A stretch of 19,039 nucleotides of DNA from Clostridia bacterium (GCA_017648525.1 JAGCIP010000239.1:1-19039); one strand, 5' to 3'. Counted from the first letter of the stretch, positions 1 to 8,607 are shown. The notes: generated from the letters alone by a model not told the origin. Numbers and translations are program-made.

Positions 1-852
1 GTCACGAAGGTCGCTAGAAATTCCGCTAACGCCTAACACACCGCACTTTTTGTTGAGATAGTTAACAACTTCTTCGGGCTTTAAGCCGAGTTTAACTCTC
101 AAATAATCAACTGCTGCGGGATCGATATCACCACTACGAGTGCCCATAACCAAACCTTCAAGCGGAGTGAAACCCATAGAAGTGTCTTGGCACTTTCCGT
201 CTTTAACTGCAGAAATAGAAGAGCCGTTACCCAAGTGGCAGATAACCATCTTTGCGTTGGGGTCGTTTAAGAGTTTTGCGGTTTCTTGGCTTACGAACTT
301 ATGAGAAGTTCCGTGGAAACCGTATTTTCTAATTTTATGTTCTTCGTATACTTCGTAAGGGATTCCGTACATATACGCTTTTGCAGGCATAGTTGAGTGG
401 AAAGTGGTATCAAATACCGCTACCATAGGAACGCCTTTCATAACTTCACGGCAACTCTTGATACAAGCGATATTGCCGGGCATGTGCAAAGGTCCAAGTT
501 CAGCGTTCTTTTCACAGATTGCAATAACTTCGTCGTCGATTACAACAGAACTATGGAAGTCTTCTGCAGAGTGAAGAACACGGTGTCCTACGGCACTTAT
601 TTCATCAACGCTATTAAGTGCGCCTTTTTCTTTATCAAGCATTGCAGTAAGAACTAATTGCATTGCTTCTTTATGAGTGGGCATATCTTGTTTAATTACG
701 AACTCTCTACCGTCGAAAGTCTTTTGAGTAAGAATACCACCGGTAGCCGTAATTCTTTCACAAACGCCCTTTAAGATTACGCTTTCGTCTTGCATATTAA
801 TGAGTTGATATTTAAGGGATGAACTTCCCGCATTGATAACCAAAATTTTCAT
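1..852 (-). CDS. ackA: Acetate kinase, C-terminus cut by window edge
   Basis: Acetate kinase interconverts acetyl phosphate + ADP and acetate + ATP in the cytoplasm. It is the ATP-yielding last step of acetate fermentation. The reading frame starts at an ATG at 852 and stays open to position 1, giving about 284 of the roughly 400 residues usual for the family. Visible family motifs are the N-terminal phosphate-binding INAGSSSLKYQL (about residues 6-17), the GHRVLH stretch, VFDTTFHSTMP, the KYGFHGTSH block, HLGNGSS, and GFTPLEGLVMGTRSGDIDP. The usual Gly-Gly after GHRVxH is Ser-Ala here, a small deviation. It lies 26 bp after the pta stop on the same strand, so the two are almost certainly co-transcribed. 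The C-terminal third lies outside the window. Confidence 0.97.
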   Translation of the reverse strand, partial: MKILVINAGSSSLKYQLINMQDESVILKGVCERITATGGILTQKTFDGREFVIKQDMPTHKEAMQLVLTAMLDKEKGALNSVDEISAVGHRVLHSAEDFHSSVVIDDEVIAICEKNAELGPLHMPGNIACIKSCREVMKGVPMVAVFDTTFHSTMPAKAYMYGIPYEVYEEHKIRKYGFHGTSHKFVSQETAKLLNDPNAKMVICHLGNGSSISAVKDGKCQDTSMGFTPLEGLVMGTRSGDIDPAAVDYLRVKLGLKPEEVVNYLNKKCGVLGVSGISSDLRD

Positions 853-878
853 ATATATATTTCCTTTTAATAATTTTC

Positions 879-1913
879 TTATTGTGCTTGTAAAGCGGTG
901 ATTGCAATAACAGCAATTACGTCGTCTGAACTGCATCCACGTGACAAGTCGTTGATAGGTTTAGCAAAACCTTGACAAATAGGACCAAGCGCCATATATC
1001 CGCCGAAACGTTGTGCGATTTTATAACCGATATTACCAGCGTTAATGTTGGGGAATACGAATACGTTTGCATTACCAGCAACGGGTGAATCGGGTGCTTT
1101 TAATTTGCCAACTTCGGGTGCAACCGCAGCGTCGAATTGAAATTCACCGTCAAGTTTAAGGTCGGGAGCGGCAGCCTTTGCAATAGCAGTTGCTTCTTGC
1201 ATTTTGGGAACGCTCTTAAAGAACTTGTCGTCGTTACCAGAGCCCATAGTTGAGAAAGAAAGCATTGCAACTCTTGGTTCGATACCTGCAATATTTTTAG
1301 CCGTTTCTGCAGAAGATATTGCAATGTCTGCAATTTGTTGAGCATCCGGTTCAATATTGATTGCGCAGTCTGCAAAAACTGCAACGCCGTCCGGATTGTA
1401 TTTATTTTCTCTATCGGCAACCATAATGAAACTGCTTGATACGGTGTTGATACCAGGTGCAGTTTTAATTACTTGTAAACCGGGGCGGAGAGTGTTTGCC
1501 GTTGAGTGGCAAGCGCCTGAAACTAAACCGTCAACGTCCCCTGCCTTAAGCATTAAAGCAGCGTACATAGTGTAATCTTTTAAGATACTCTTAACGGCAG
1601 CGTCAACGTCCGCATATTCGGGTTGACCAGTCTTTTTATTAATTTTACCTGCACGTGCGTTGAATAAGATTTCCGCATAGTCACGGGTTTTTGCGTTGGT
1701 AACGGGGTCTATAATGGTAACGCCGTCAAGATTAACGTCGGGATTTGCTTTTGCTATTTCTTCGGGATTGCCTAAAACAACCACTCTTGCAAGTTTTTGT
1801 TTAACTGCTTCGGCAGCCGCAATAACCACTCTTGAATCTTCGCCTTCGGGAAGAACAATACATTTATTAAGCGCGGACGCCTTGCTTTTAATATTTTCTA
1901 AAACGTTGGACAT
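879..1913 (-). CDS. pta: Phosphate acetyltransferase
   Basis: Pta converts acetyl-CoA and phosphate to acetyl phosphate + CoA, feeding acetate kinase encoded directly downstream. The 344-residue product fits the short Pta class of about 330 residues with a single PTA_PTB catalytic domain and no DRTGG regulatory domain. Recognisable segments include IVLPEGEDSRVV near the N-terminus, DGLVSGACHSTANTLRPGLQ, VFADCAINIEPDAQQ, and the C-terminal FPNINAGNIGYKIAQR. The frame is open further upstream to 1964, but I chose the ATG at 1913 because a ribosome binding site (AAAAGGAGTGAT) sits just before it and conserved sequence begins there. The upstream 17 codons would cover that site. It is divergent from tmcAL. 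Confidence 0.96.
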   Translation of the reverse strand: MSNVLENIKSKASALNKCIVLPEGEDSRVVIAAAEAVKQKLARVVVLGNPEEIAKANPDVNLDGVTIIDPVTNAKTRDYAEILFNARAGKINKKTGQPEYADVDAAVKSILKDYTMYAALMLKAGDVDGLVSGACHSTANTLRPGLQVIKTAPGINTVSSSFIMVADRENKYNPDGVAVFADCAINIEPDAQQIADIAISSAETAKNIAGIEPRVAMLSFSTMGSGNDDKFFKSVPKMQEATAIAKAAAPDLKLDGEFQFDAAVAPEVGKLKAPDSPVAGNANVFVFPNINAGNIGYKIAQRFGGYMALGPICQGFAKPINDLSRGCSSDDVIAVIAITALQAQ

Positions 1914-1953
1914 AATAATTATCACTCCTTTTAATTTTTCTTTGATATTTATT

Positions 1954-1982
1954 TTGCAAAACACATGTAAATAGTGTAAAAT
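1954..1982 (+). promoter_or_regulatory. Putative sigma-A promoter of tmcAL
   Basis: On the plus strand TTGCAA (1954-1959) and TAAAAT (1977-1982) are separated by 17 bp. Start would be near 1989, giving a 65-nt leader before the tmcAL ATG. It overlaps the transcribed leader of the opposing pta promoter. Prediction by eye in AT-rich DNA. Confidence 0.45.
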
Positions 1983-1996
1983 ATTATTACCGTATT

Positions 1997-2025
1997 ATTG
2001 TACAACATTTAATCAAAAAAGTAAA
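1997..2025 (-). promoter_or_regulatory. Putative sigma-A promoter of pta-ackA
   Basis: On the minus strand a TTTACT -35 (2020-2025) and a TACAAT -10 (1997-2002) are separated by 17 bp. Transcription would start near 1990 and leave a leader of about 77 nt. The region is AT-rich, so chance matches are possible. This is a by-eye prediction. Confidence 0.45.
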
Positions 2026-2053
2026 TAAATAGTTTGGGGTTTTTGAATTTTTT

Positions 2054-3226
2054 ATGAAAATTTGCGCCACTGTTGCTGAATACAATCCGTTACATAACGG
2101 ACATCTTAAACATATCGATTATATTAAACGTGAACTAAAAGCGGAAAAACTTATCGTTTTAATGAGCGGAAACTTCACCCAACGTGGTGAGCCTGCAATT
2201 TTAGACAAGTTTACCCGTGCCCGCCACGCTATTCTAGCGGGGGCGGATTTGGTTGTAGAACTCCCCACGGTATTTGCAACGGCAAACGCAGAAACTTTCG
2301 CTACGGGCGCAATGAATATAATCAACCGCTTGAGCGTGGTAGACGGCGTATGCTTTGGCGTAGAAAACGGGGACAAAACTGCTTATTATAATCTTGCCCA
2401 CGCTATGCTAAATGAAAGCAAGGAATTTAAGAGAGTGCTAAAAGAAAAACTTGACGGTGGGATTTCTCTTGCAAAAGCCAAGTTCGAAACGGTTAAAGAA
2501 CTTTCTGACGACGAATTTGATAGTTCTTTAATTTCTTCACCGAATAATATTTTAGGGCTTGAATATACCAAAGCGTTAATTAAAAACAATAGCGATATTA
2601 AGATATACCCTATGTTACGAGATGGCGACCACAACGATTTAACCCTTAAAAAAGGTATTACTAGCGCAAGTAGTATTAGAAACGCCATAAAACAAGGCGA
2701 ACGCAAAAAAATAAAAAAGAGCGTTCCACCCTTTTCCTATCAAGATATTAAAGGCTACCCCTTTGCGTTTGATAAACTTATTATTTCTTCCGCAGTTACG
2801 GCAACAACAGAAAGTCTATCACGAATTGCCGACTGCACAGAAGGGCTTGAAAATAGAATAAAAGCACTCTGCAAGGACAACCACACTATTGATGCTTTAG
2901 TTGAAAAAGTTTCCACCAAGCGCTACACCAAAACAAGAATAAACCGCATACTAACCGCAAACTTTCTTGGAATTGAGCAAAAACTCGTTGAAGATTGTTT
3001 AGAAAACAAACTTTACGCTAAAATATTAGCGGTTGAATCTAATAGTAAAGATTTAATTTCCTTAATTTCTAAAAAAGCAGCCCTACCCGTTTTAACTAGA
3101 AAAAGCGATACCGACCAACTTAAAAAGACCGCGCTTAAATGTTTTGAAAAAGACGTGCTCGCTTGCGACCTTTACTCTGTTGCAACCGATATTAAACTAA
3201 ACGAAAACAATATGTTAATAATTTAA
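2054..3226 (+). CDS. tmcAL: tRNA(Met) cytidine acetate ligase TmcAL (YlbM family)
   Basis: TmcAL makes N4-acetylcytidine at the wobble position of elongator tRNA-Met, using acetate and ATP through an acetyl-adenylate. It is a cytoplasmic member of the nucleotidyltransferase superfamily. The 390-residue product carries the N-terminal signature AEYNPLHNGH, whose HNGH (residues 14-17) is the HxGH nucleotide-binding motif. It is followed by LMSGNFTQRGEPA and further on by DGDHNDL. Length is close to the roughly 400 residues of the family. The ATG at 2054 fits the family N-terminus, but its ribosome binding site is weak: only a GGGG about 14 nt upstream. Using acetate as substrate, it sits sensibly beside pta-ackA. 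It ends at a shared hairpin facing gdhA. Confidence 0.93.
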   Translation: MKICATVAEYNPLHNGHLKHIDYIKRELKAEKLIVLMSGNFTQRGEPAILDKFTRARHAILAGADLVVELPTVFATANAETFATGAMNIINRLSVVDGVCFGVENGDKTAYYNLAHAMLNESKEFKRVLKEKLDGGISLAKAKFETVKELSDDEFDSSLISSPNNILGLEYTKALIKNNSDIKIYPMLRDGDHNDLTLKKGITSASSIRNAIKQGERKKIKKSVPPFSYQDIKGYPFAFDKLIISSAVTATTESLSRIADCTEGLENRIKALCKDNHTIDALVEKVSTKRYTKTRINRILTANFLGIEQKLVEDCLENKLYAKILAVESNSKDLISLISKKAALPVLTRKSDTDQLKKTALKCFEKDVLACDLYSVATDIKLNENNMLII

Positions 3227-3232
3227 CGCCAC

Positions 3233-3266
3233 AAAAAAACGCTTGCTAAAAAGCAAGCGTTTTTTA
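3233..3266 (+). terminator. Bidirectional rho-independent terminator of tmcAL and gdhA
   Basis: A 14-bp perfect stem (3234-3247 with 3252-3265) encloses an AAAA loop. The arms begin and end in A/T runs, so either transcript would end in a U tract. It lies just after the tmcAL stop and about 90 bp after the gdhA stop on the other strand. Confidence 0.92.
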
Positions 3267-3356
3267 ATTTGTTTTTAAGCGTTCAATTGCAAACAAGACA
3301 AAGCGAACTATATTATCGATTGTAAACCGACGTTCCCACAGGTATCGGAAAAACCG

Positions 3357-4703
3357 TTATACGTTGCCTTGGGCTTTCATTGCTTCTGCAACTTTTATAA
3401 AGCCTGCAATGTTCGCACCAGCCATATAGTTGCCGGGCATACCGTATTCTTTAGAAGCGGTATCACACGCTTTGAAAATAGATTTCATAATGCCGTGGAG
3501 TTTTTCGTCAACTTCTTCGAAAGACCAAGAAAGTCTTAAAGAGTTTTGGCTCATTTCTAAACCGCTGGTTGCAACGCCACCTGCGTTTGCAGCCTTTGCA
3601 GGTCCGTAAAGCATTCCGCTTTCAAAGTAAACTTCAATAGCTTCGGGAGTAGACGGCATATTTGCACCTTCTGAAACAACTTTACAGCCGTTTTTAGCAA
3701 GTGCTCTTGCGCTTTCTCCATCAATTTCGTTTTGAGTTGCACAAGGAAGAGCGATATCACAAGGAATAGTCCAAATGCCTTTGCAACCTTCGTGATATTC
3801 TGCACTAGGTTTACGTTCAACGTATTCTTTAATTCTCTTTCTTTCAACTTCTTTAATTTGTTTAACTAACGCAAGGTCGATACCATCTTTATCATAAATA
3901 TAACCGTTACTGTCAGACATAGCAACAACTTTAGCGCCGTATTCAGTTGCCTTTTCGCAAGCGTAAATAGCAACGTTGCCAGAGCCTGAAACGAGAACGG
4001 TTTTCCCTTCAAAACTCATGCCGTTTGCTTGTAACATTTCGTGTGTGAAATAGCAAAGTCCGTAGCCGGTTGCTTCTTTTCTTGCAAGAGAGCCACCATA
4101 GTTAAGCCCTTTACCAGTAAGAACGCCAACCCATTCGTTTCTAATTCTCTTGTATTGACCGAACATATAACCGATTTCTCTTGCGCCCGTGCCGATATCA
4201 CCAGCAGGAACGTCAAGGTCAGCACCGATATGACGGCAAAGTTCAGTCATAAAACTTTGACAGAAATTCATAATTTCATTGTCAGATTTGCCCTTGGGGT
4301 CAAAGTCAGAACCACCTTTACCACCACCCATAGGGAGAGTGGTTAAACTGTTCTTAAACACTTGTTCAAAACCAAGGAACTTGATAATACCGATATTAAC
4401 TGACGGGTGTAATCTAATACCGCCCTTGTAAGGTCCGATTGCAGAGTTGTATTGAACTCTAAAGCCCCTATTAACGTGGGGTTTACCATTGTCGTCTACC
4501 CAAGGAACTCTAAAAATAATTTGTCTTTCAGGTTCTACGATTCTTTCAAGAACACCTGCGTCAACCAAGTCTTGTCTCTTTTCGATAACGGGTTCTAAAG
4601 TAGATAAAACTTCGGTAAGCGCTTGAATAAACTCAGGTTCGCCAGGGTTTCTTTTTTCCGTTCTTGCCAAAAGGTCAAGAAGATAAGCATTTTTAATAGC
4701 CAT
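3357..4703 (-). CDS. gdhA: Glutamate dehydrogenase, probably NADP-type
   Basis: This enzyme interconverts 2-oxoglutarate + ammonia and glutamate with NAD(P)H, linking carbon and nitrogen metabolism. The 448-residue product matches hexameric bacterial GDH. It has YNSAIGPYKGGIRLHPSV, the catalytic-lysine motif LPMGGGKGGSDF with Lys129, VPAGDIGTGAREIGYM, and a Rossmann segment with VSGSGNVAIYA at about 235-245. A longer frame begins at a TTG at 4718, but that codon overlaps the ribosome binding site TCCTCC (4711-4716, read as GGAGGA), so the ATG at 4703 is the start. Cofactor type is inferred from overall similarity to the GdhA class, not from a diagnostic residue. There is no visible terminator in the 121 bp separating it from upstream rseP, so some read-through is possible. 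Confidence 0.96.
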   Translation of the reverse strand: MAIKNAYLLDLLARTEKRNPGEPEFIQALTEVLSTLEPVIEKRQDLVDAGVLERIVEPERQIIFRVPWVDDNGKPHVNRGFRVQYNSAIGPYKGGIRLHPSVNIGIIKFLGFEQVFKNSLTTLPMGGGKGGSDFDPKGKSDNEIMNFCQSFMTELCRHIGADLDVPAGDIGTGAREIGYMFGQYKRIRNEWVGVLTGKGLNYGGSLARKEATGYGLCYFTHEMLQANGMSFEGKTVLVSGSGNVAIYACEKATEYGAKVVAMSDSNGYIYDKDGIDLALVKQIKEVERKRIKEYVERKPSAEYHEGCKGIWTIPCDIALPCATQNEIDGESARALAKNGCKVVSEGANMPSTPEAIEVYFESGMLYGPAKAANAGGVATSGLEMSQNSLRLSWSFEEVDEKLHGIMKSIFKACDTASKEYGMPGNYMAGANIAGFIKVAEAMKAQGNV

Positions 4704-4730
4704 TTTTATTTCCTCCAAAATATAGTCGTC

Positions 4731-4750
4731 ATAACTTAAAAGTTATTATA
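4731..4750 (-). promoter_or_regulatory. gdhA -10 element with 16-bp palindrome at the start site
   Basis: A consensus TATAAT lies at 4745-4750 on the minus strand, about 42 bp before the gdhA start. A perfect palindrome, ATAACTTAAAAGTTAT, occupies 4731-4746. It overlaps the -10 by two bases and spans the expected transcription start near 4738. No convincing -35 was found at 16-18 bp. The arrangement is that of a repressor site, but the regulator is unknown. Confidence 0.5.
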
Positions 4751-4824
4751 CTACATTTTTTCAAAATACGCTATTATTTTTTTATAAAAATTCTTTATAC
4801 CTTTACAAATTTTATATTATCTTT

Positions 4825-5949
4825 CTAAAAACATTGTTGCAAGTCTATAAATATTGCAAACAGCATTATTAAAACAAATCCAACCGTATGAATTAAGCCT
4901 TCTATTCTACGGTCAAGCGGTTTTTTTCGCACCCCTTCTATTGCGGTAAACACAACCCGTGAACCATCTAACGCAGGTATAGGCAAGAGATTAAACACCG
5001 CCAAATTAACACCTATAAACGACGCAATGTTTAATAGGTTTCTTACACCGCCTATCTTTACCGCCGTGGCTGTTAAAGATATGGTCGTTACCGTTCCGCC
5101 AAGCGAACTTATCCCTAATGCACCTGTAAGCAATTGTCCCAAAACAACGAATAGCGAACCTGCAAGTTTAAAAGAATACTCAATTGATAAGGCAATCGTT
5201 TTGAAAAATCCAACTTTAAGCCCCGTGTTAGCAAGCCCCGTTGCCTTTAATATTCCGTCTTGGTCTAACGTGTATTTAATACCCAAAGCCTTTAAGAGTT
5301 TTGCATTGTCTTCAACGTTAACAAAATCGGTGTCCGCTCTTAACTTGATTTGTAGGTCAACGTCTTTCCCGCTTCTTCTCACGGTAAAAGGCACGCTATC
5401 CCCTTGTTTTTTATCTTTAATTACTTCCATTAAGTCGGTGGTTAAATAAACGTTGCGCCCGTCGGCTTTTATAATAATATCACGTTCGCAAAAACTGTTT
5501 TCAACGGTATAGCCCGCAGGCAAATCTTCCACTTTGTAAGTCATAAGTGCGGTTTGACCGTAAACGCCGAACATAACTGCAATTATAACTACGGCTAATA
5601 GATAGTTCATAAATGCGCCCGAAATAAGTACGATTATTCTTTGCCAAGGTTTGCGGTTGTTAAAAGCCGTGGGGTCGTCGCTTTCAGCATCTTCCCCCCT
5701 AAATGCGCAAAATCCACCCAAAGGTAAAAGGCGAACGGAGAAAACTTCTCCGTCCTTTTTCTTTTTAGAAAATATTTTTGGACCGAAACCTATCGCAAAT
5801 TCGTCGATACCAAACCCTAAAATCTTTCCCGAAACGTAATGTCCTAATTCGTGCACGGTAATCATAACAAGCAGTACCAAAATGGCAAGTAGGACGTATC
5901 CCACCGTGCTTGCTATTTCACCGAAAGTACCCGTTAATAATAAATTCAT
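4825..5949 (-). CDS. rseP: Site-2 intramembrane metalloprotease RseP
   Basis: RseP-type S2P proteases cut within the membrane spans of substrates such as anti-sigma factors and remnant signal peptides. The 374-residue product has a first membrane helix with the zinc-binding HELGH (residues 33-37), then FGIDEFAIGFGPK and RLLPLGGF. A membrane segment near 110-130 precedes one PDZ region of roughly 125-215, and NLLPIPALDG (Asp328) supplies the third zinc ligand. A last hydrophobic helix ends the protein. The start overlaps the dxr stop as ATGA, indicating translational coupling. It is the last gene of the pyrH operon. The adjacency of cdsA, dxr and rseP is conserved in many bacteria. Confidence 0.96.
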   Translation of the reverse strand: MNLLLTGTFGEIASTVGYVLLAILVLLVMITVHELGHYVSGKILGFGIDEFAIGFGPKIFSKKKKDGEVFSVRLLPLGGFCAFRGEDAESDDPTAFNNRKPWQRIIVLISGAFMNYLLAVVIIAVMFGVYGQTALMTYKVEDLPAGYTVENSFCERDIIIKADGRNVYLTTDLMEVIKDKKQGDSVPFTVRRSGKDVDLQIKLRADTDFVNVEDNAKLLKALGIKYTLDQDGILKATGLANTGLKVGFFKTIALSIEYSFKLAGSLFVVLGQLLTGALGISSLGGTVTTISLTATAVKIGGVRNLLNIASFIGVNLAVFNLLPIPALDGSRVVFTAIEGVRKKPLDRRIEGLIHTVGFVLIMLFAIFIDLQQCF

Positions 5950-7082
5950 TTTACTCCAAATAAATCGTCCACGTATTTTCTTGCGAAAGCGTCTGCGCCT
6001 ATTAAATCTTCAAGGTGAACGTGATGTCCACCGTCAAAGGACTGCAACGCTCCGTAAATCGACTTATATATATCTTTATACGAAATTTTCCCATTTAAGA
6101 ACAATTCCACCGCTCTTTCGTTAGCCGAATTTGCAACGGCAGGGAAAGTTCCACCCGTTTTGCCCGCTTGAACGACTAAATCAAAGCATGGAAAACGCTC
6201 ATTATCTACTTTTTCAAAAGTAAGGCTCTTTATAGCGAACAAGTCAAGCGGTTTTATGCCCGTATCAAATCGTTCGGGATAGGTTAAGGCAAGTTGAATA
6301 GGAAGTTCCATAGTCGGATAACTCATTTGCGCCATTACCGCACCGTCCTTAAATTCCACCATAGAGTGAATTATACTTTCTCTATGAACTACCACTTCTA
6401 TGTTTGAAAACTTTGCGTTATATAACCATTTTGCTTCTATAACTTCAAACGCCTTGTTAACTAGCGTTGCGCAGTCCACGGTGATTTTTGCACCCATATT
6501 CCAGTTGGGGTGTTTCAAGGCTTGTTCGGCTGTAACACAATCTAACTCTTTTTTTGTTAAATCACGGAAAGCACCACCGCTTGCGGTTAAAATAATGCGG
6601 TTAAACGGCTTTGCACAATCGAAATTAAGCGCTTGCCATATAGCCGAGTGTTCGCTGTCTACGGGCATTATTCTCACGCCCTTTTCTTTGGCACGCTCCA
6701 TAACGAGTTCTCCGCCAACGACCAAACTTTCTTTGTTAGCAAGTGCAATATCTTTGCCCTTTTCAATAGCGTCAAGCACGGCTAATAAGCCCTTAAACCC
6801 AACTAACGCCACAACGACAATATCTGCGTCGTCGATTATCGCATTCTTAAAAGCGTCTTGCCCAAAGAAATATTCCGTGCCATTTATCAATTCGGCTTTA
6901 TCTAACTCTTTAGCCATAGTTGCAACGGCAGGTTTAAATTCTTGCACTTGTTTTAAAAACTCGCCGTCGTTATTACCTCCGGCGAGTGAAACAATCTTAA
7001 ATTTGTCAGGGTAACGGCGCACCACCGAAAGAGTTTGCTTTCCGATTGAGCCCGTACTTCCTATCAATGCTATTTTCTTCAT
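5946..7082 (-). CDS. dxr: 1-deoxy-D-xylulose 5-phosphate reductoisomerase
   Basis: Dxr converts DXP to 2-C-methyl-D-erythritol 4-phosphate with NADPH, the committed step of the MEP isoprenoid pathway. The 378 residues match the family length. The NADPH-binding IGSTGSIG (7-14) opens the protein, followed by ALANKESLVVGGE (113-125). The metal ligands are in MPVDSEHSAIWQ (Asp142, Glu144), and the catalytic-loop region HPNWNMGAKITVDCATL is present. The organism thus uses the MEP route, which supplies precursors for UppS encoded in the same operon. It begins 12 bp after the cdsA stop, with a GGGA ribosome binding site in the gap. It overlaps rseP by 4 bp. Confidence 0.97.
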   Translation of the reverse strand: MKKIALIGSTGSIGKQTLSVVRRYPDKFKIVSLAGGNNDGEFLKQVQEFKPAVATMAKELDKAELINGTEYFFGQDAFKNAIIDDADIVVVALVGFKGLLAVLDAIEKGKDIALANKESLVVGGELVMERAKEKGVRIMPVDSEHSAIWQALNFDCAKPFNRIILTASGGAFRDLTKKELDCVTAEQALKHPNWNMGAKITVDCATLVNKAFEVIEAKWLYNAKFSNIEVVVHRESIIHSMVEFKDGAVMAQMSYPTMELPIQLALTYPERFDTGIKPLDLFAIKSLTFEKVDNERFPCFDLVVQAGKTGGTFPAVANSANERAVELFLNGKISYKDIYKSIYGALQSFDGGHHVHLEDLIGADAFARKYVDDLFGVK

Positions 7083-7094
7083 ATATTATTCCCG

Positions 7095-7919
7095 TTAAAC
7101 AAATAAAAATAACAAATAAATCCAAACAACGGCAAAAAGCGTTCCGTCAATTCTATCCATAACGCCCCCGTGTCCAGGTAAAATTTTGCCCATATCTTTT
7201 ATTCCGACCTTGCGCTTTATATAACTTTCAAACAAGTCGCCGAAAATATTTACTATGCTAGCAGTAAACCCTACTATACCAAACCAAAGCGCAGGCGAGA
7301 AAAAGTTAACCGTTGGCGTAAATATGAAATACACTACGAGTGCACCTACAATTCCGCCCACCGTTCCACCTATTGCACCAGACCAAGTTTTTTTGGGACT
7401 CAATTTGGGGCAAAGTTTTTTTCCACCGATAGAGCAACCAACCAAATAAGCAAAAGTGTCTGAAAGTGGCGAAACAACGAAAGATAAAAGCAAAACTATA
7501 AATCCGTACGCACCGTCGTTTGCTAAAAGCATAAACGTCAAAAATAACGCGGGATAAATAAAAGGTAGAATTGCGACTGAGTTTTTCTTAAAACTTAACT
7601 TATTTATAGTACAACAAACAACGGCGATTATAACGCCTACTAAAATTATACTTAAACTCGCAATAAAGCCCGAAAATGGTGCTATGAGATATTCAAACGC
7701 ACAATAACAGGGCGCAATTAAACTCGCACCCACGATAGCCGTGATGCGTAAAAATTTACTTAAATAATTTTTAAGCGCGTTTACAATTTCCACAGTACCC
7801 GCAATCAATAAACAGCAGGTAAAGATATGAAATAAACGCGCGTCAAGCAATTCACGGAGCAAGAAAAACGCAACCATAACGGCAACGTAACAAGCCCCCG
7901 TAATCGACCTTTTGAGCAT
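7095..7919 (-). CDS. cdsA: Phosphatidate cytidylyltransferase (CDP-diglyceride synthase)
   Basis: CdsA makes CDP-diacylglycerol from phosphatidic acid and CTP at the membrane, the branch point for phospholipid synthesis. The 274-residue product is strongly hydrophobic, with about seven or eight predicted membrane segments. It carries the family signature toward its C-terminus: SYIKRKVGIKDMGKILPGHG followed by GVMDRIDG, with the expected KD and HGG-x-x-DR-x-D residues. The frame extends upstream to TTG 7934 and GTG 7931, but both overlap the uppS coding end. The ATG at 7919 follows a GGTGGGG ribosome binding site located in the last uppS codons, so I use it. One base separates the uppS stop from this start. 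Confidence 0.95.
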   Translation of the reverse strand: MLKRSITGACYVAVMVAFFLLRELLDARLFHIFTCCLLIAGTVEIVNALKNYLSKFLRITAIVGASLIAPCYCAFEYLIAPFSGFIASLSIILVGVIIAVVCCTINKLSFKKNSVAILPFIYPALFLTFMLLANDGAYGFIVLLLSFVVSPLSDTFAYLVGCSIGGKKLCPKLSPKKTWSGAIGGTVGGIVGALVVYFIFTPTVNFFSPALWFGIVGFTASIVNIFGDLFESYIKRKVGIKDMGKILPGHGGVMDRIDGTLFAVVWIYLLFLFV

Positions 7920-7920
7920 C

Positions 7921-8607
7921 TTATACCCCACCAAAACGACGTTGACGGCGAGAATAATTTTCTATTGCCAAATCAAATTGACTTTCAGAAAAATCCGGCC
8001 ATAAAACGTCTGTAAAATACAATTCACTATACGCTCCTTGAAAGAGCAAAAAGTTAGAAAGGCGATATTCCCCGCCCGTTCTAATAATTAAATCGGGTTC
8101 ACCGAAAGGCGCTGTGTATAAATTTGACGAAATACCGTCAACGGTGATTTCTTCGCCTTTTTCAATAAGAGTGTTGACAGCACGGACGATTTCTTGTCTA
8201 CCGCCGTAATTAAGCGCAATATTGAGAGTGTATTCCACACAGTCTTCACTCATTTTTTCGCATTGTTCAATTACTTCTACAAGTTCGCTTGAAAGCCCTT
8301 TCCTGTCACCAGAAACAACAAGGCGAGCCTTTTTAGTAGCAAACTTTTTGGCGAACTTTTTAAGATATACTTTAAGCAATCTCATAAGTTCGTTAACTTC
8401 GGTCTGCGGGCGAGACCAATTTTCCGAAGAAAATGCGTAAAGGGTTAAAGTCTTAACCCCCAACTTAAAAGCGTGTGTTGCAATTTTCTCCACGTTTTTA
8501 GAACCTTCCGCATGCCCTTTTGAACGGTCTTTTCCACGTTGAGTTGCCCACCTGCCGTTACCGTCCATAATTATCCCCCCGTGACTAGGTACTCTTAAAT
8601 TCTCCAT
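7921..8607 (-). CDS. uppS: Isoprenyl transferase (undecaprenyl diphosphate synthase)
   Basis: This cis-prenyltransferase extends farnesyl-PP with isopentenyl-PP to undecaprenyl-PP, the lipid carrier for peptidoglycan and other surface polymers. The 228-residue product has IIMDGNGRWA, with catalytic Asp15, and YAFSSENWSRP near 57-67. LNIALNYGGRQEI lies in the middle, and the RTGGEYRLSNF motif with ELYFTDVLWPDF lies near the C-terminus, as in UppS. The length is slightly shorter than the 240-250 residues of many homologues, and the N-terminus before MDGNGRWA is short. The start codon overlaps the frr stop by one base (TAATG), indicating translational coupling. The substrate comes from the MEP pathway (dxr downstream). 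Confidence 0.96.
   Translation of the reverse strand: MENLRVPSHGGIIMDGNGRWATQRGKDRSKGHAEGSKNVEKIATHAFKLGVKTLTLYAFSSENWSRPQTEVNELMRLLKVYLKKFAKKFATKKARLVVSGDRKGLSSELVEVIEQCEKMSEDCVEYTLNIALNYGGRQEIVRAVNTLIEKGEEITVDGISSNLYTAPFGEPDLIIRTGGEYRLSNFLLFQGAYSELYFTDVLWPDFSESQFDLAIENYSRRQRRFGGV

Noticed and set aside
397..657. Open frame of 86 codons on the plus strand
   Set aside because: It lies wholly within the antisense of ackA, whose minus-strand frame shows full family motifs and continues to the window edge.
3267..3356. Possible small RNA or riboswitch between tmcAL terminator and gdhA
   Set aside because: Only weak pairing is seen around 3328-3350. It is best read as the 3' untranslated region of gdhA before the shared terminator.
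6400..7014. Open frame of 204 codons on the plus strand
   Set aside because: It is antisense to dxr, is Ser/Ala/Leu-rich as shadow frames often are, and has no ribosome binding site.
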